A stretch of 47,206 nt of DNA from JBEOJY01 sp040275305 (GTDB taxonomy: Bacteria > Pseudomonadota > Alphaproteobacteria > UBA9219). A program made the translations under genes and the position numbers. The notes under the pieces were generated by a model. That model was not told where the DNA came from and did no database searches. It saw nothing but the letters and a program-made list of their open reading frames with translations. This document shows, piece by piece, positions 8,061 through 16,019 of the stretch. How positions within the stretch are numbered: the first letter of the stretch is position 1; every line of letters begins with the position of its first letter. The stretch lies in contig JBEOJY010000004.1 of the NCBI GenBank assembly GCA_040275305.1, positions 1-47,206 on the forward strand. The letters are read 5' to 3'.

Positions 8061-9179
8061 CTAGACATGTCGCAAACATCTTGCCAGCACTTCGTCTGGC
8101 GCGAAAGGCTTGACGATGTACTCAATCGCACCATGTTTGATGCCTTCGCGCACATCTTCTTCCCGTTGACGCGCCGTCAACATGATCACCTGCGTACGCG
8201 CAAGCAGCGGATCGTTCCGCACGAATCGAAGCACCTCAGGCCCTTCGGCACCAGGCATCATCCAATCCAGAAGAAACAGACGCGGTTTGCATTCCCGCAC
8301 AAGTTTGATGGCAGTTTTTCCATCGAACGCCGTTTTAACCTCGACGCCGCTTCTCCTGAACGTCTCCCGCAACACGTCACACACAGATTCGTCATCGTCC
8401 GCTATCAGCACGCAGGTATCGCGAAACGCCAGAAAATTTCTGATGCGAGTTGTCACCGCCTTGGGGTCAAACGGCTTGACAATGTAACCCAACGCGCCAG
8501 CCACCATGACTTTCTGTATGTGTTCTCGGTCCTTGCGCGCTGTCAGCATCACAATCGGCGTGCTGTTCAACCTTTCGTCGGCTTGCACCGTTTCCAGAAC
8601 CGTCATGCCGCGCATATCCGGCATTCTGTCGTTCAGCAAAACGAGGTCGGGGCGATAATTGAAGAATGCGTTCAGCCCTTCAGAACCATTTTTGGCACAG
8701 ACTACGACGGCAATGTCTTTTAGAATCTCCGTCAACAATTCCCCAACGGTGGGATCGTCATCAATGACCAGCAGGATCTTGTTGCGTCCGTCGCTCTTCT
8801 TGACCAGAGGATTTTTGTGCTGACCCAGTTCCGACGGCGGTAAATAATGGGGAAGCCGCGCCGAGATTACCAACATGCAATTGTCTATCAGCTTGTCATT
8901 CAGCGGCAGCCACAAGGCAGGCTCAGTTCCGGCATCAAGCGCTTTTCCGATTTCCGCCGCAACCTCGCTGATGGCCGGAAAGCCGTAGGTTTGTCCGGAT
9001 CCTTCCAGATTGTGCACGATGCGCCTATATTCGTCGTGAGCATCGCGACTTAGCGGCGTCCCTCCCGACACTTCGGTCAGAAGGTTCTGGATTTCCAACA
9101 CACGTTGGCGCAGACGTTTTGTGTATTTGATACGCAAAGCCCCCAGCGAAACCGCCAGAGTCGCTCTACTGTCGATCAT
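8061..9179 (-). CDS. Hpt-REC-REC protein with one degenerate receiver
   Basis: The architecture is the same as in its downstream neighbour: Hpt (His56 in RIVHNLEGSGQTYGF), then two receivers. In the first receiver (about 134-252) the strand-three motif reads DLVLLNDRMP, so the residue at the phosphoacceptor position, 183, is Asn. An Asp follows at 184; Thr213 and Lys235 are kept. The second receiver (about 256-370) is complete, with DDD at 261-263, Asp305, Thr335 and Lys358. The start codon overlaps the end of the single-receiver gene by 14 bases, suggesting translational coupling. The two three-domain proteins look like diverged duplicates; both share the G-S-G-x-T-Y-G-F sequence after the Hpt histidine. 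Confidence 0.88.
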   Translation of the reverse strand: MIDSRATLAVSLGALRIKYTKRLRQRVLEIQNLLTEVSGGTPLSRDAHDEYRRIVHNLEGSGQTYGFPAISEVAAEIGKALDAGTEPALWLPLNDKLIDNCMLVISARLPHYLPPSELGQHKNPLVKKSDGRNKILLVIDDDPTVGELLTEILKDIAVVVCAKNGSEGLNAFFNYRPDLVLLNDRMPDMRGMTVLETVQADERLNSTPIVMLTARKDREHIQKVMVAGALGYIVKPFDPKAVTTRIRNFLAFRDTCVLIADDDESVCDVLRETFRRSGVEVKTAFDGKTAIKLVRECKPRLFLLDWMMPGAEGPEVLRFVRNDPLLARTQVIMLTARQREEDVREGIKHGAIEYIVKPFAPDEVLARCLRHV

Positions 9180-9561
9180 GGAAGCTTTTCCACAAAGATT
9201 CTACTTCGGCGGGCAGTTTCATGGGGTCAAACGGCTTCATAATGACTCCCGCCGCTCCGATCTCGATGTAGGTAGAAACTTCTTTTGGCTGGACCATGGC
9301 CGTGATGAAAATGATCGGAACCGCTTTCAGGCTTGAATAACCGCGCAGCTTGCCAAAAATTGTTACTCCATCCATCGCTGGGATCAGAATATCAAGAAGA
9401 ACAAGGTCTGGTTTGATATCTCCTATTTGATCCAAGACTTCCTTACCGCTGGAGCATGTTACCACCTCGTAGCCACCTCCTGCTTCCAAGCAAATTTTGA
9501 CGATGTCTAGAATATCTGGCTCATCGTCGATACACATTATTTTCTGAAGGCGCGGAGCCAT
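9166..9561 (-). CDS. Single-domain response regulator (REC)
   Basis: This 131-residue protein is a bare receiver domain: acidic residues IDDEPD at 11-16, phosphoacceptor Asp57 in LVLLDILIP, switch Thr87 in FITA, and Lys109 in MKP. All active-site positions are intact. With no output domain it probably works by protein contact or as a phosphate shuttle, in the manner of CheY or DivK. It is the first gene of the leftward signalling cluster and overlaps the next gene by 14 bases, so the three are likely made together. The Hpt proteins downstream are obvious candidate partners in a phosphorelay, by inference from position. Confidence 0.88.
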   Translation of the reverse strand: MAPRLQKIMCIDDEPDILDIVKICLEAGGGYEVVTCSSGKEVLDQIGDIKPDLVLLDILIPAMDGVTIFGKLRGYSSLKAVPIIFITAMVQPKEVSTYIEIGAAGVIMKPFDPMKLPAEVESLWKSFHDRQ

Positions 9562-9755
9562 TGATCATATCTCCAGCAGGTTGGGAGGGGCGCAGGTAAA
9601 CTTAGAGAAAGAGGCGCGAGGATCGATTTCGTATGTTTCAGGGCCATCAGATTCTGCGTCGCCTTGTTTTTACCACAATAGACTTGCGCATGATTATAAC
9701 CTTGTTGTTTCAGGCGGCAAGGGGTTTTTTCCTCACGAATCAGCATGCATTGTTT

Positions 9756-9784
9756 TTGACGACTCTTCCGACCGCGCCTATAAT
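9756..9784 (+). promoter_or_regulatory. Near-consensus sigma-70 promoter of the SIMPL gene
   Basis: TTGACG and TATAAT lie exactly 17 bases apart. The -10 box is perfect and the -35 differs from the consensus only at the last base. The predicted start of transcription is about 30 bases before the ATG of the SIMPL-domain gene. This is the strongest promoter-like sequence that I can see in the window and it suggests high constitutive expression. Confidence 0.65.
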
Positions 9785-9822
9785 TGGTCGCGGTCATTGA
9801 TTGGTTTCTTTTGAGGCGCGTC

Positions 9823-10602
9823 ATGGGCGGTCACTGTTGTTCACAAGATAACGAAGGCGCTTGTTGCTCGCGGCCTTCATCGCATGTGGTTGTTTTGATC
9901 GCTGCGCTTATTCTGGCGCTTGGCGTGGCAAGCGGCTGCTATTTTATTAGCTTGGGCTTCTCTAAATCGAATCTCGTGAACAAGGTTGAAGTCCGAGGGC
10001 TCGCAGAGCGCGAGGTGAAAGCGGATGTCGCGTTATGGCCTTTGAAAGTGGTCGCGACTGGTGACGATCTGGCGTCCCTGCAAACAAAACTGGAGAACGA
10101 CAGCAAGACCGTATTTGATTTTCTTATCGGCCAGGGTCTGAAAGAAGAGGAAGTGACGCGAGGCAGAATGGAGGTGACAGATTTATTGGCCTCTAACTAT
10201 CGCAACGAGAATGTTTCGAAGAACCGATTTATTGTTTATGCCAATATCATGGTTCGGTCTAATCGCGCAGAGTTGGTTCAAACCGTTAGCAATTCCATAG
10301 GAAACGTAATCCGCTCTGGCGTAGTGTTTACTCAAGATTCCGGGAACTCTCCTTCCCCATATTTTATTTTTACGAAACTTAACGACATCAAGCCGGCCAT
10401 GCTGGCCGATTCGACACGTAACGCGCGCGCGGCAGCAGAGCAGTTCGCTCGCGACTCCGGCGAGCCTTTGGGGCGCATGATCCGGGCGGAGCAAGGTATA
10501 TTCTCGATTCTACCGGCTGATGACACTGGCGAGCCAGAAACGAAGCAATTAATGAAAAAGATACGCGTGGTTTCAACGGTAGTTTACGCGCTCGCCCATT
10601 AA
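9823..10602 (+). CDS. Membrane-anchored SIMPL-domain (DUF541) protein
   Basis: The 259-residue product has a short N-terminal tail, one membrane helix (about 21-45), and a periplasmic SIMPL/DUF541 domain from about residue 52 (VEVRGLAEREVKADVA) to the end. The family includes BP26 and YggE and is known as envelope proteins linked to stress; the biochemical role is unsettled. The N-terminal tail is unusual: it has two Cys pairs, HCC at 5-6 and ACC at 14-15, within 20 residues, and would lie in the cytoplasm. GAGG precedes the chosen ATG; an open extension 13 codons upstream overlaps the promoter and is rejected. It is a single gene, divergent from the response-regulator cluster. Confidence 0.8.
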   Translation: MGGHCCSQDNEGACCSRPSSHVVVLIAALILALGVASGCYFISLGFSKSNLVNKVEVRGLAEREVKADVALWPLKVVATGDDLASLQTKLENDSKTVFDFLIGQGLKEEEVTRGRMEVTDLLASNYRNENVSKNRFIVYANIMVRSNRAELVQTVSNSIGNVIRSGVVFTQDSGNSPSPYFIFTKLNDIKPAMLADSTRNARAAAEQFARDSGEPLGRMIRAEQGIFSILPADDTGEPETKQLMKKIRVVSTVVYALAH

Positions 10603-10648
10603 GAGTTGGGGACGGAATAGTTAAGGAATAGCTTTGCCGTTTGCCTAA

Positions 10649-10854
10649 CGGTCTGCTCAAAAACATTTTTTGAGGAGGTCATGCTGAAAGATAAAGAAAA
10701 TGGGATGCCCGCCCTCGCGGGCATGACGACTGGTTTTATAGAGAAATTTTCCTCAACTCGCGATGTCACACCCGTCCCCGCCTCCGCGAGGACAGGCTCC
10801 GGCGGGTGTCCCGTTTGGTTTTTGTATCTTCCAGATGGGTTTTTCAGCAGACCG
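10649..10854. mobile_element. Family A MITE-like element
   Basis: A 206-base non-coding unit has terminal inverted repeats CGGTCTGCT and AGCAGACCG that extend with one mismatch into A/T runs. The inside holds a second nested palindrome of GATGCCCGCC and GGCGGGTGTCCC type arms. CTAA occurs immediately outside both ends, which could be a 4-base target duplication; alternatively the flanking TA alone is the duplication, as with IS630-type elements, because the partial copy at 92-196 also ends in TA. It carries no gene. It lies between the convergent SIMPL and cpoB genes and may act as a two-way transcription stop. Confidence 0.5.
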
Positions 10855-10869
10855 CTAATCGATTTGATT

Positions 10870-11766
10870 CTATTTTGAGCTGCATTTCAGCTTAGTTCGC
10901 AATTCGGCGGCACGCGATTTAATCGAGGCTGAGGAGGTAGGATATTTGCTCTTGAGTTCCGAAAGAACAGTGCATGCGTCTGGATTCTTGTTAATCGCAG
11001 CGAGCGATAACGAGAGTTTCAGAAGGCTATCTGGCGCTTTGGAGCCTTTGGCGTTCTGCTGGAATGAATCCGCAAAAGCGCTGGCGGCTTCGGAAAAATT
11101 TCCGCGCACATAGAGCGTTTCGGCGTACCAGTATTTGGCATTTTCGATTAGCTTGTCCTGTGGATTCTTTTCAATAAACGATTTAAAGGCTTTTTCTGCG
11201 TCGCCATAGTTTGCTTGACGCAGCAATTCGAACGCGTGCGTGTATTGTTCTTGAGACGTTAAACCGTAGTCCGGCGGCGTGTCAGGTAGGGGGGGGGCCT
11301 GTGGGTTAATGTTTCCACCCGTCACCTTTCCGTCCTGCATCTTCAAGGCCCCCAACGTGCCTGCGCGCGTCGGGGCGACTGGGGGGGGGGCGTCTACCTC
11401 CCCGCTATCAACCATGGGAGGTGTTTCAATGCCATGCGGTAACGCCTGTTGTTGTCGTGCCGCTGCATTTTTTGCAGCCGCTGCGGCGGCTGTTATATTC
11501 ACCACTGACTCTTCTAGCTTCGACAAGCGCTGGTCATAATCGCCTTGTAGCCTTTGCAGCGTCTGATCCATGCGTCGCAGGGCGTAGCTCAATTGTTCGA
11601 CTTGACCATTGATCGCGCGCATCTGGTCTTCCATGTCCGACAGGCGAGTTTCGACCTGCGTTGCCGTCAGCCCTGCGCCAGACTGAGGCGCGGATTGCTG
11701 CGCAAGGGCGGCTAGCGATGTGGTTGCGAGTAGGGTAATGGTGGCAATTGCCAGAATCCGTTTCAT
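10870..11766 (-). CDS. cpoB: Cell-division coordinator CpoB (YbgF-like)
   Basis: CpoB is a periplasmic protein that ties the Tol-Pal machine to peptidoglycan synthesis at the septum. The 298 residues show the expected layout: signal peptide ending near AALA-Q, a coiled coil at about 35-95 (LSDMEDQMRAINGQVEQL) that drives trimer formation, a Pro/Ala-rich linker at about 105-170, and C-terminal TPR-like repeats from about 172 beginning EQYTHAFELLRQANYGDAEKAF. It follows pal in the same direction but a terminator and 240 bases intervene, so it likely has its own promoter. A family A element lies just past its stop codon. Assignment rests on architecture and the neighbouring pal. Confidence 0.88.
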   Translation of the reverse strand: MKRILAIATITLLATTSLAALAQQSAPQSGAGLTATQVETRLSDMEDQMRAINGQVEQLSYALRRMDQTLQRLQGDYDQRLSKLEESVVNITAAAAAAKNAAARQQQALPHGIETPPMVDSGEVDAPPPVAPTRAGTLGALKMQDGKVTGGNINPQAPPLPDTPPDYGLTSQEQYTHAFELLRQANYGDAEKAFKSFIEKNPQDKLIENAKYWYAETLYVRGNFSEAASAFADSFQQNAKGSKAPDSLLKLSLSLAAINKNPDACTVLSELKSKYPTSSASIKSRAAELRTKLKCSSK

Positions 11767-11953
11767 GTGGCGCTCGCATGTATTTGAATTGTGAATCGGC
11801 TTTAGCGGTTGTTTACACTGCCTATCTGCGGGTCTAACTGGGCTGTGTACCCCCTCTTCTGGAGTCTGCGCATTATCTTTGAGAATCGGGCTTTATACGC
11901 GCGAATGAGTATGCCGTGAATTTTGACAAAGGAAAGAAGGATCGCGGAAGGGT

Positions 11954-11985
11954 AAAGAAAAGGCCGGGGCTTGCGGCTCCGGCCT
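11954..11985 (-). terminator. Rho-independent terminator after pal
   Basis: Read on the minus strand, AGGCCGGAGC and GCCCCGGCCT pair around the loop CGCAA with one mismatch, and are followed by TTTCTTT. It lies about 25 bases past the pal stop codon, so pal and cpoB are probably separate transcription units or are joined only by readthrough. Confidence 0.75.
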
Positions 11986-12010
11986 GATCTTCACGACATC
12001 GAGCCCGCAA

Positions 12011-12514
12011 TTATGGGGTGACGACGGTCACGCCACGACGGTTCTGCGCCCATGATGCCTCGTTACTTCCGAGGACTGCAGGACGTTCCTTGCCGTAGCT
12101 GACGATCTTGACGCGGCTTGAGCTCACGCCATCAGCCACAAGGTAGTTCTTGACCGACATTGCGCGGCGTTCGCCGAGCGCAAGGTTGTATTCGCGTGTG
12201 CCGCGTTCGTCACAATGGCCTTCGATCACCACATTGACCGTCGCGTATTTCTTCAGCCATGCGGCTTGACGATCAAGCGTCGAACGGGCTTCCGCTTTAA
12301 GGTCCGACCTGTCAAAGTCAAAGAAAATGCGGTCGCCAACATTTAATACGAGGTCTTCCTGCGTCCCGGCCTTCGCCGCGCCGCCCATACGACCACCGTT
12401 CATGCCACTGCCGTCGACACCGCCGTTGGCACCTTCACCTGCGCCGCTTCCCGTCGTTTCGCAAGCGGATACCAGTACTAGCGTTGCCATCAGGCATACG
12501 ATTTTTTTCAGCAT
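12011..12514 (-). CDS. pal: Peptidoglycan-associated lipoprotein Pal
   Basis: Pal anchors the outer membrane to peptidoglycan and is drawn to the division site by the Tol proteins. The 167-residue product has a lipoprotein signal with lipobox LVSAC (Cys18), a flexible Gly-rich linker (about 21-50), and an OmpA-like domain from about 55 with the peptidoglycan-binding pattern GHCDERGTREYN (99-110) and LGERRA. I start at the ATG that opens the signal peptide; GGGGG lies just before it. The frame remains open for 51 codons upstream, but that part would bury the signal peptide. Normally tolB lies directly upstream of pal; here the upstream gene is tag, so the tolQRAB genes must be elsewhere. Confidence 0.93.
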   Translation of the reverse strand: MLKKIVCLMATLVLVSACETTGSGAGEGANGGVDGSGMNGGRMGGAAKAGTQEDLVLNVGDRIFFDFDRSDLKAEARSTLDRQAAWLKKYATVNVVIEGHCDERGTREYNLALGERRAMSVKNYLVADGVSSSRVKIVSYGKERPAVLGSNEASWAQNRRGVTVVTP

Positions 12515-12950
12515 CTTAATCCCCCTTAGATTAACCTCTGGCGAAATCGGACGACGGATAACCGCGCCCTGGAACACCGCCTTACTGAAAGCGACCCGTT
12601 TCTTTTTTAGGCCTTCTTCACTTTTCGCTTCGAGCAAGACGGCGTACCAGCCGAGATAAAGTTGCATTTAGCGCCTTTTTGCGGACTTCACCTGCTTGTA
12701 CTTTAGAAGTTCGCAATCAGCACCCCGACTCGCCGCAAGCATGCGAAAGCATTTTGATCGGACTTACTTTCTTATCGATCAAATAACTTTGCGCGCTGCT
12801 TTATGCGTGCCTGAGGAAAAGTAGACAGACTCGCTTAGTGAATCAAGCTGCAATTCAGATACAATTTATGTTTCTTAAGAATTGGTTGAACGCGCGTGGC
12901 ACTATTGCAACTGTTGTTAGCTTTTGTGGCCATAATGCCACATTTCACTC
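12515..12950. other. Intergenic region upstream of pal
   Basis: This gap of 436 bases separates pal from tag, both leftward. It must hold the pal promoter and the end of the nuo-birA-rnj-tag unit. The part from about 12760 to 12880 is AT-rich. A perfect six-base stem TGTGGC/GCCACA lies at 12925-12942, but no run of T follows on the minus strand, so I do not call it a terminator. No gene or structured RNA is apparent. Confidence 0.45.
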
Positions 12951-13493
12951 CTAGATCGCGTTCTTCCAAGGAGGGCGTTGCCTCTCAATTGTGGCAAAAA
13001 TCGGGCACTGCTTATGATGGGCGCCTGCCAGATAACCAATGCTCATCAGAAATTCACCAACCACCTCGCCACCCATAAAGACGAATTGCTTGCGGAAGAG
13101 TTTGGTCCATTCTTCTTTGGTTAGAGGGTGATTCGCGGCGATCCACTCAGCTAGGCCGCTATGGGGCGGGTTTCTCAGCGCCTTGATGCGCTGGGCGTTT
13201 TCAATAATGGCCGCAATCTTGCGGCGGTTACGAACGATGCCGGGATCTGCCAGCAGCCGCGCAGTGTCCTGTTCGCCATAGGCTGCAACTTTATCCACAG
13301 AGAAATGGTCGAACGCCTTCATGAACGCTTGACGTTTCTTGAGGATTATTTCCCACGATAGCCCCGCCTGCATGATCTCGAGCGCCATGCGCTCGAACAG
13401 CGCGCTTTCGTCTGTAACCGGAAAACCGTATTCCTGATCGTGGTAGGCTGCGTGTACCGGGTGGCCCGGCGCGATGTCGCAGTATGTTGGCAT
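12951..13493 (-). CDS. tag: DNA-3-methyladenine glycosylase I
   Basis: Tag removes 3-methyladenine from alkylated DNA, starting base excision repair. The 180 residues carry the family's N-terminal zinc ligands Cys5 and His18 (YCDIAPG, AYHDQEYGFP), the LSWEIILKKR stretch in the helix-hairpin-helix fold, and the C-terminal zinc ligands in GAHHKQC. Normal length is about 185-195, so it is complete. It starts six bases after the stop codon of rnj and so appears to be the last gene of the long leftward unit; this may tie a repair gene to housekeeping expression. The region after its stop codon is non-coding. Confidence 0.92.
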   Translation of the reverse strand: MPTYCDIAPGHPVHAAYHDQEYGFPVTDESALFERMALEIMQAGLSWEIILKKRQAFMKAFDHFSVDKVAAYGEQDTARLLADPGIVRNRRKIAAIIENAQRIKALRNPPHSGLAEWIAANHPLTKEEWTKLFRKQFVFMGGEVVGEFLMSIGYLAGAHHKQCPIFATIERQRPPWKNAI

Positions 13494-13499
13494 TTCTTA

Positions 13500-15221
13500 T
13501 CACACTCTTACGACGTGCACTTCGACCAAGGGTTTTTTGCCGCAAACGTTCATGACCTTGCGACGGGTGGCTTGAGCCACGGCATGGCGGACGGCGTTGT
13601 CGTCAAGGCGCGTGGATTTTGGCATCTGCTCAATAGAATCAAGCGTAACATCGGCGATGCGCGCAGGTAGTTGCGACATTTCCGCGCCCTCCGCCGCCAA
13701 GCTTTCGGCGATATCCTCCACAAGACCGACAAGCGACACTTGGGGTTCCTGCACCACCACGCCCCGGCGATCCATCACCAGCGTGATCGCGGCGACGCCG
13801 TTCGCGTTCATTTTGCGGCGCAGGCGCGTCGCGTCGTGGTCAAGGCGGCGCAGCACTTTGCCATCCAGCGCAAGTTGCCCGCTCTTGACTTCACCTACGA
13901 TCTCATGCAGGCCCGGCCCCAAACGCACGATCTGGCCGTTCGCGGGTAGTATGGTGTGCGGAATTTGGCACTCCTTCGCGATTTGCTCATGCGCCACGCG
14001 CTGTCGCACCTCGCCATGAACCGGAACGGCTAGACGCGGTCGCGTCCATTGGTAGAGCTGAACCATCTCTTCGCGCGCGGCATGACCGGAGACGTGGACT
14101 TTTTCGTCATGGACCGTAATGACCTTAATTCCTTGTGCAATTAGGCGATTTTGTAGGCGATTGATGGTTTTCTCGTTGCCGGGTATCTCGCGCGAAGAAA
14201 AGATGACTGTATCGCCTTCATCTAACTCGACTTCAGGATGGTCGTCGGTCGCGATGCGCCATAGAGCGGCTCGTGGTTCGCCCTGACACCCCGTGCAGAC
14301 CATCACGATCCTGTCGCGCGGCGTCAGCATCGCTTCGTTTTCGCTTAGAAATTCATTGTATTCCGGCAAGTAACCGCATTCTTCCGCCACTTCCGCATTG
14401 CGCCACATCGAGCGCCCCACCAGCGTCACGTCGCGTTTCACTTTTTTCGCCACCGTCGCGACGGATTTCAAGCGCGCGATGTTGCTGGAAAAGCAAGCCA
14501 CAACGACGCGCTGCCGGATTTGACTAAACAAACGTTCGTAGGTCTGCTGAACATCCAGTTCCGAACCTATGCGTCCAGGCACCAGCGCATTGGTTGAATC
14601 CCCCACGAGCGCCATTAACTGCCCATCCCGGCCCAGCTCTTTTAGGCGTTCTTCGTCGGTTACGCCGCCTATCACTGGCGTGGGATCCAGTTTCCAGTCG
14701 CCTGTGTGCAGCACCGCGCCATGGCGCGTTCTTAGCGCCAACATCTGCGCTTCGGCTATCGAATGCGTCACCGGGATCATCTCGCCGCGAAACGGGCCAA
14801 GTTCGAACGATCCGCCGCTCGGTATTTCCATCACCTTGACTTTGCCTTCCAACCCCGCCCGCGAAAGCTTGCGGCGCAGGACGCCCGACGTAAACGGCGT
14901 GGCATAGACGGGGCATTTCAAATGCGGCCAAAGATGCTCAACCGCGCCCAAGTGATCCTCATGCGCATGCGTCAGCACGATGCCCAAGAGATCCTCGCGG
15001 CGTTCCGTAATAAAGGCGATATCCGGCACGATAACTTCAACGCCCGGAGTCGTCTCATCGCCGAACATGATACCGCAATCAACCATCAGCCATTTGCCCG
15101 CCGTGCCGTAAAGCGCGAGATTCATGCCGAATTCGCCGAGCCCCCCCAGCGCCACAAACCAGACGGCATCATCTGGTGGGCGGTGCAGATTTTTGTTGTG
15201 CTTGTCGTGAGATAAATGCAT
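13500..15221 (-). CDS. rnj: Ribonuclease J
   Basis: RNase J is a metallo-beta-lactamase nuclease with endonuclease and 5'-to-3' exonuclease activity; in alphaproteobacteria it takes part in rRNA maturation and mRNA turnover. The 573 residues show the metal-binding HAHEDH at 85-90, a later PVTHSI, HTGDWKLD, the beta-CASP domain with SSREIPGNE, and HVSGHA. The C-terminal dimerisation domain is present, so the length is normal. The gene lies between birA and tag in the leftward unit. The same nuoN-birA-rnj order is common in alphaproteobacteria, often with a pantothenate kinase gene between birA and rnj; none is found here. Confidence 0.93.
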   Translation of the reverse strand: MHLSHDKHNKNLHRPPDDAVWFVALGGLGEFGMNLALYGTAGKWLMVDCGIMFGDETTPGVEVIVPDIAFITERREDLLGIVLTHAHEDHLGAVEHLWPHLKCPVYATPFTSGVLRRKLSRAGLEGKVKVMEIPSGGSFELGPFRGEMIPVTHSIAEAQMLALRTRHGAVLHTGDWKLDPTPVIGGVTDEERLKELGRDGQLMALVGDSTNALVPGRIGSELDVQQTYERLFSQIRQRVVVACFSSNIARLKSVATVAKKVKRDVTLVGRSMWRNAEVAEECGYLPEYNEFLSENEAMLTPRDRIVMVCTGCQGEPRAALWRIATDDHPEVELDEGDTVIFSSREIPGNEKTINRLQNRLIAQGIKVITVHDEKVHVSGHAAREEMVQLYQWTRPRLAVPVHGEVRQRVAHEQIAKECQIPHTILPANGQIVRLGPGLHEIVGEVKSGQLALDGKVLRRLDHDATRLRRKMNANGVAAITLVMDRRGVVVQEPQVSLVGLVEDIAESLAAEGAEMSQLPARIADVTLDSIEQMPKSTRLDDNAVRHAVAQATRRKVMNVCGKKPLVEVHVVRV

Positions 15222-15272
15222 TTTTTGTTATAGTGTCCATTTTATGTAAGAATTCGCGTTTCTGGGATAGCC

Positions 15273-16010
15273 TTACGGCGCGCCAAAATACACGTCTCCC
15301 GCAGATATAGCGCGTTCAGCGCCATTTTCCAACCTTAGTCGCAACGCGCCGGTTTCGTCGAGGTCGCGGAAGTCTCCTTTAACTATGTCCGCGCCCAATT
15401 TTACTGTCATGGGGCCTTTCTGCGCGTGTTCGAGCCATGCCGCGCGGATCGGGGCAAAGCCTTCCACGTTTAGAACTGTGGCCCAATGGTTAAACTGGTC
15501 GAGCAGGCGTTCTAGAATTTTGTTTAATGGCTCCCGAAACTCCTGTACGGTTGCTTCTTCGCGCAGCGACGTGGCTGGATAGGCTGGATTTTCTGGATGG
15601 TTCAGCACATTGACCCCCACCCCGACCACAAGCCAATCAGATCCGGCTTCGAGCATAATCCCGCTGACCTTCTTTCCCCTCACCAGAACGTCGTTAGGCC
15701 ATTTCAGCGTTACTGGCGGTGGCGTGGTGGCCAGCCCTTTTAACTTCTCCGAGACGACGTCGCGCACTGACAAGGCCGCGACAAAGCTGTAAGCGCCATA
15801 GCTTTTCGCCGCTTGCGCCGGACGCAGCAGAAGCGAACAGGCGAGATTGCCTTGCCCTGTTTCCCACTTGCGCTCGCGCCGCCCACGCCCTGCCGTCTGG
15901 CGCAAGGCCCAGATGACAAGGCCTTCTGGCTCGCCCGCCTCGGCGGCATGTTTCGCGTCGTCATTAGCGCTTACGGTTTCGGCCAGCTGTCTGATGCGCC
16001 AAGCTATCAT
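15273..16010 (-). CDS. birA: Biotin-[acetyl-CoA-carboxylase] ligase
   Basis: The enzyme joins biotin to the carrier protein of acetyl-CoA carboxylase by way of biotinyl-AMP. At 245 residues it is the monofunctional type, without the N-terminal DNA-binding domain that makes E. coli BirA a repressor. The ATP/biotin loop appears as GRGRRERKW (41-49), followed by GNLACSLLLRP, the KWPNDV motif near 104-109, and GKKVSGIMLE. It starts nine bases past the nuoN stop codon and is probably translated from the nuo transcript. Because there is no helix-turn-helix, it is not expected to regulate biotin genes. Confidence 0.92.
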   Translation of the reverse strand: MIAWRIRQLAETVSANDDAKHAAEAGEPEGLVIWALRQTAGRGRRERKWETGQGNLACSLLLRPAQAAKSYGAYSFVAALSVRDVVSEKLKGLATTPPPVTLKWPNDVLVRGKKVSGIMLEAGSDWLVVGVGVNVLNHPENPAYPATSLREEATVQEFREPLNKILERLLDQFNHWATVLNVEGFAPIRAAWLEHAQKGPMTVKLGADIVKGDFRDLDETGALRLRLENGAERAISAGDVYFGAP

Positions 16011-16019
16011 TAACCGTAG

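Noticed and set aside
9562..9822. Structured small RNA between the response-regulator cluster and the SIMPL gene
   Set aside because: The strong promoter there sits at the right distance for the SIMPL gene, and I could not draw a stable conserved RNA fold or a terminator before the ATG.
12515..12667. Upstream extension of Pal by 51 residues
   Set aside because: It would place the lipoprotein signal peptide inside the protein; the downstream ATG has a strong GGGGG site and starts exactly at the signal.
12896..13078. 60-codon rightward frame between pal and tag
   Set aside because: Most of it is antisense to the tag gene, and it has no resemblance to a known protein and no good start signal.
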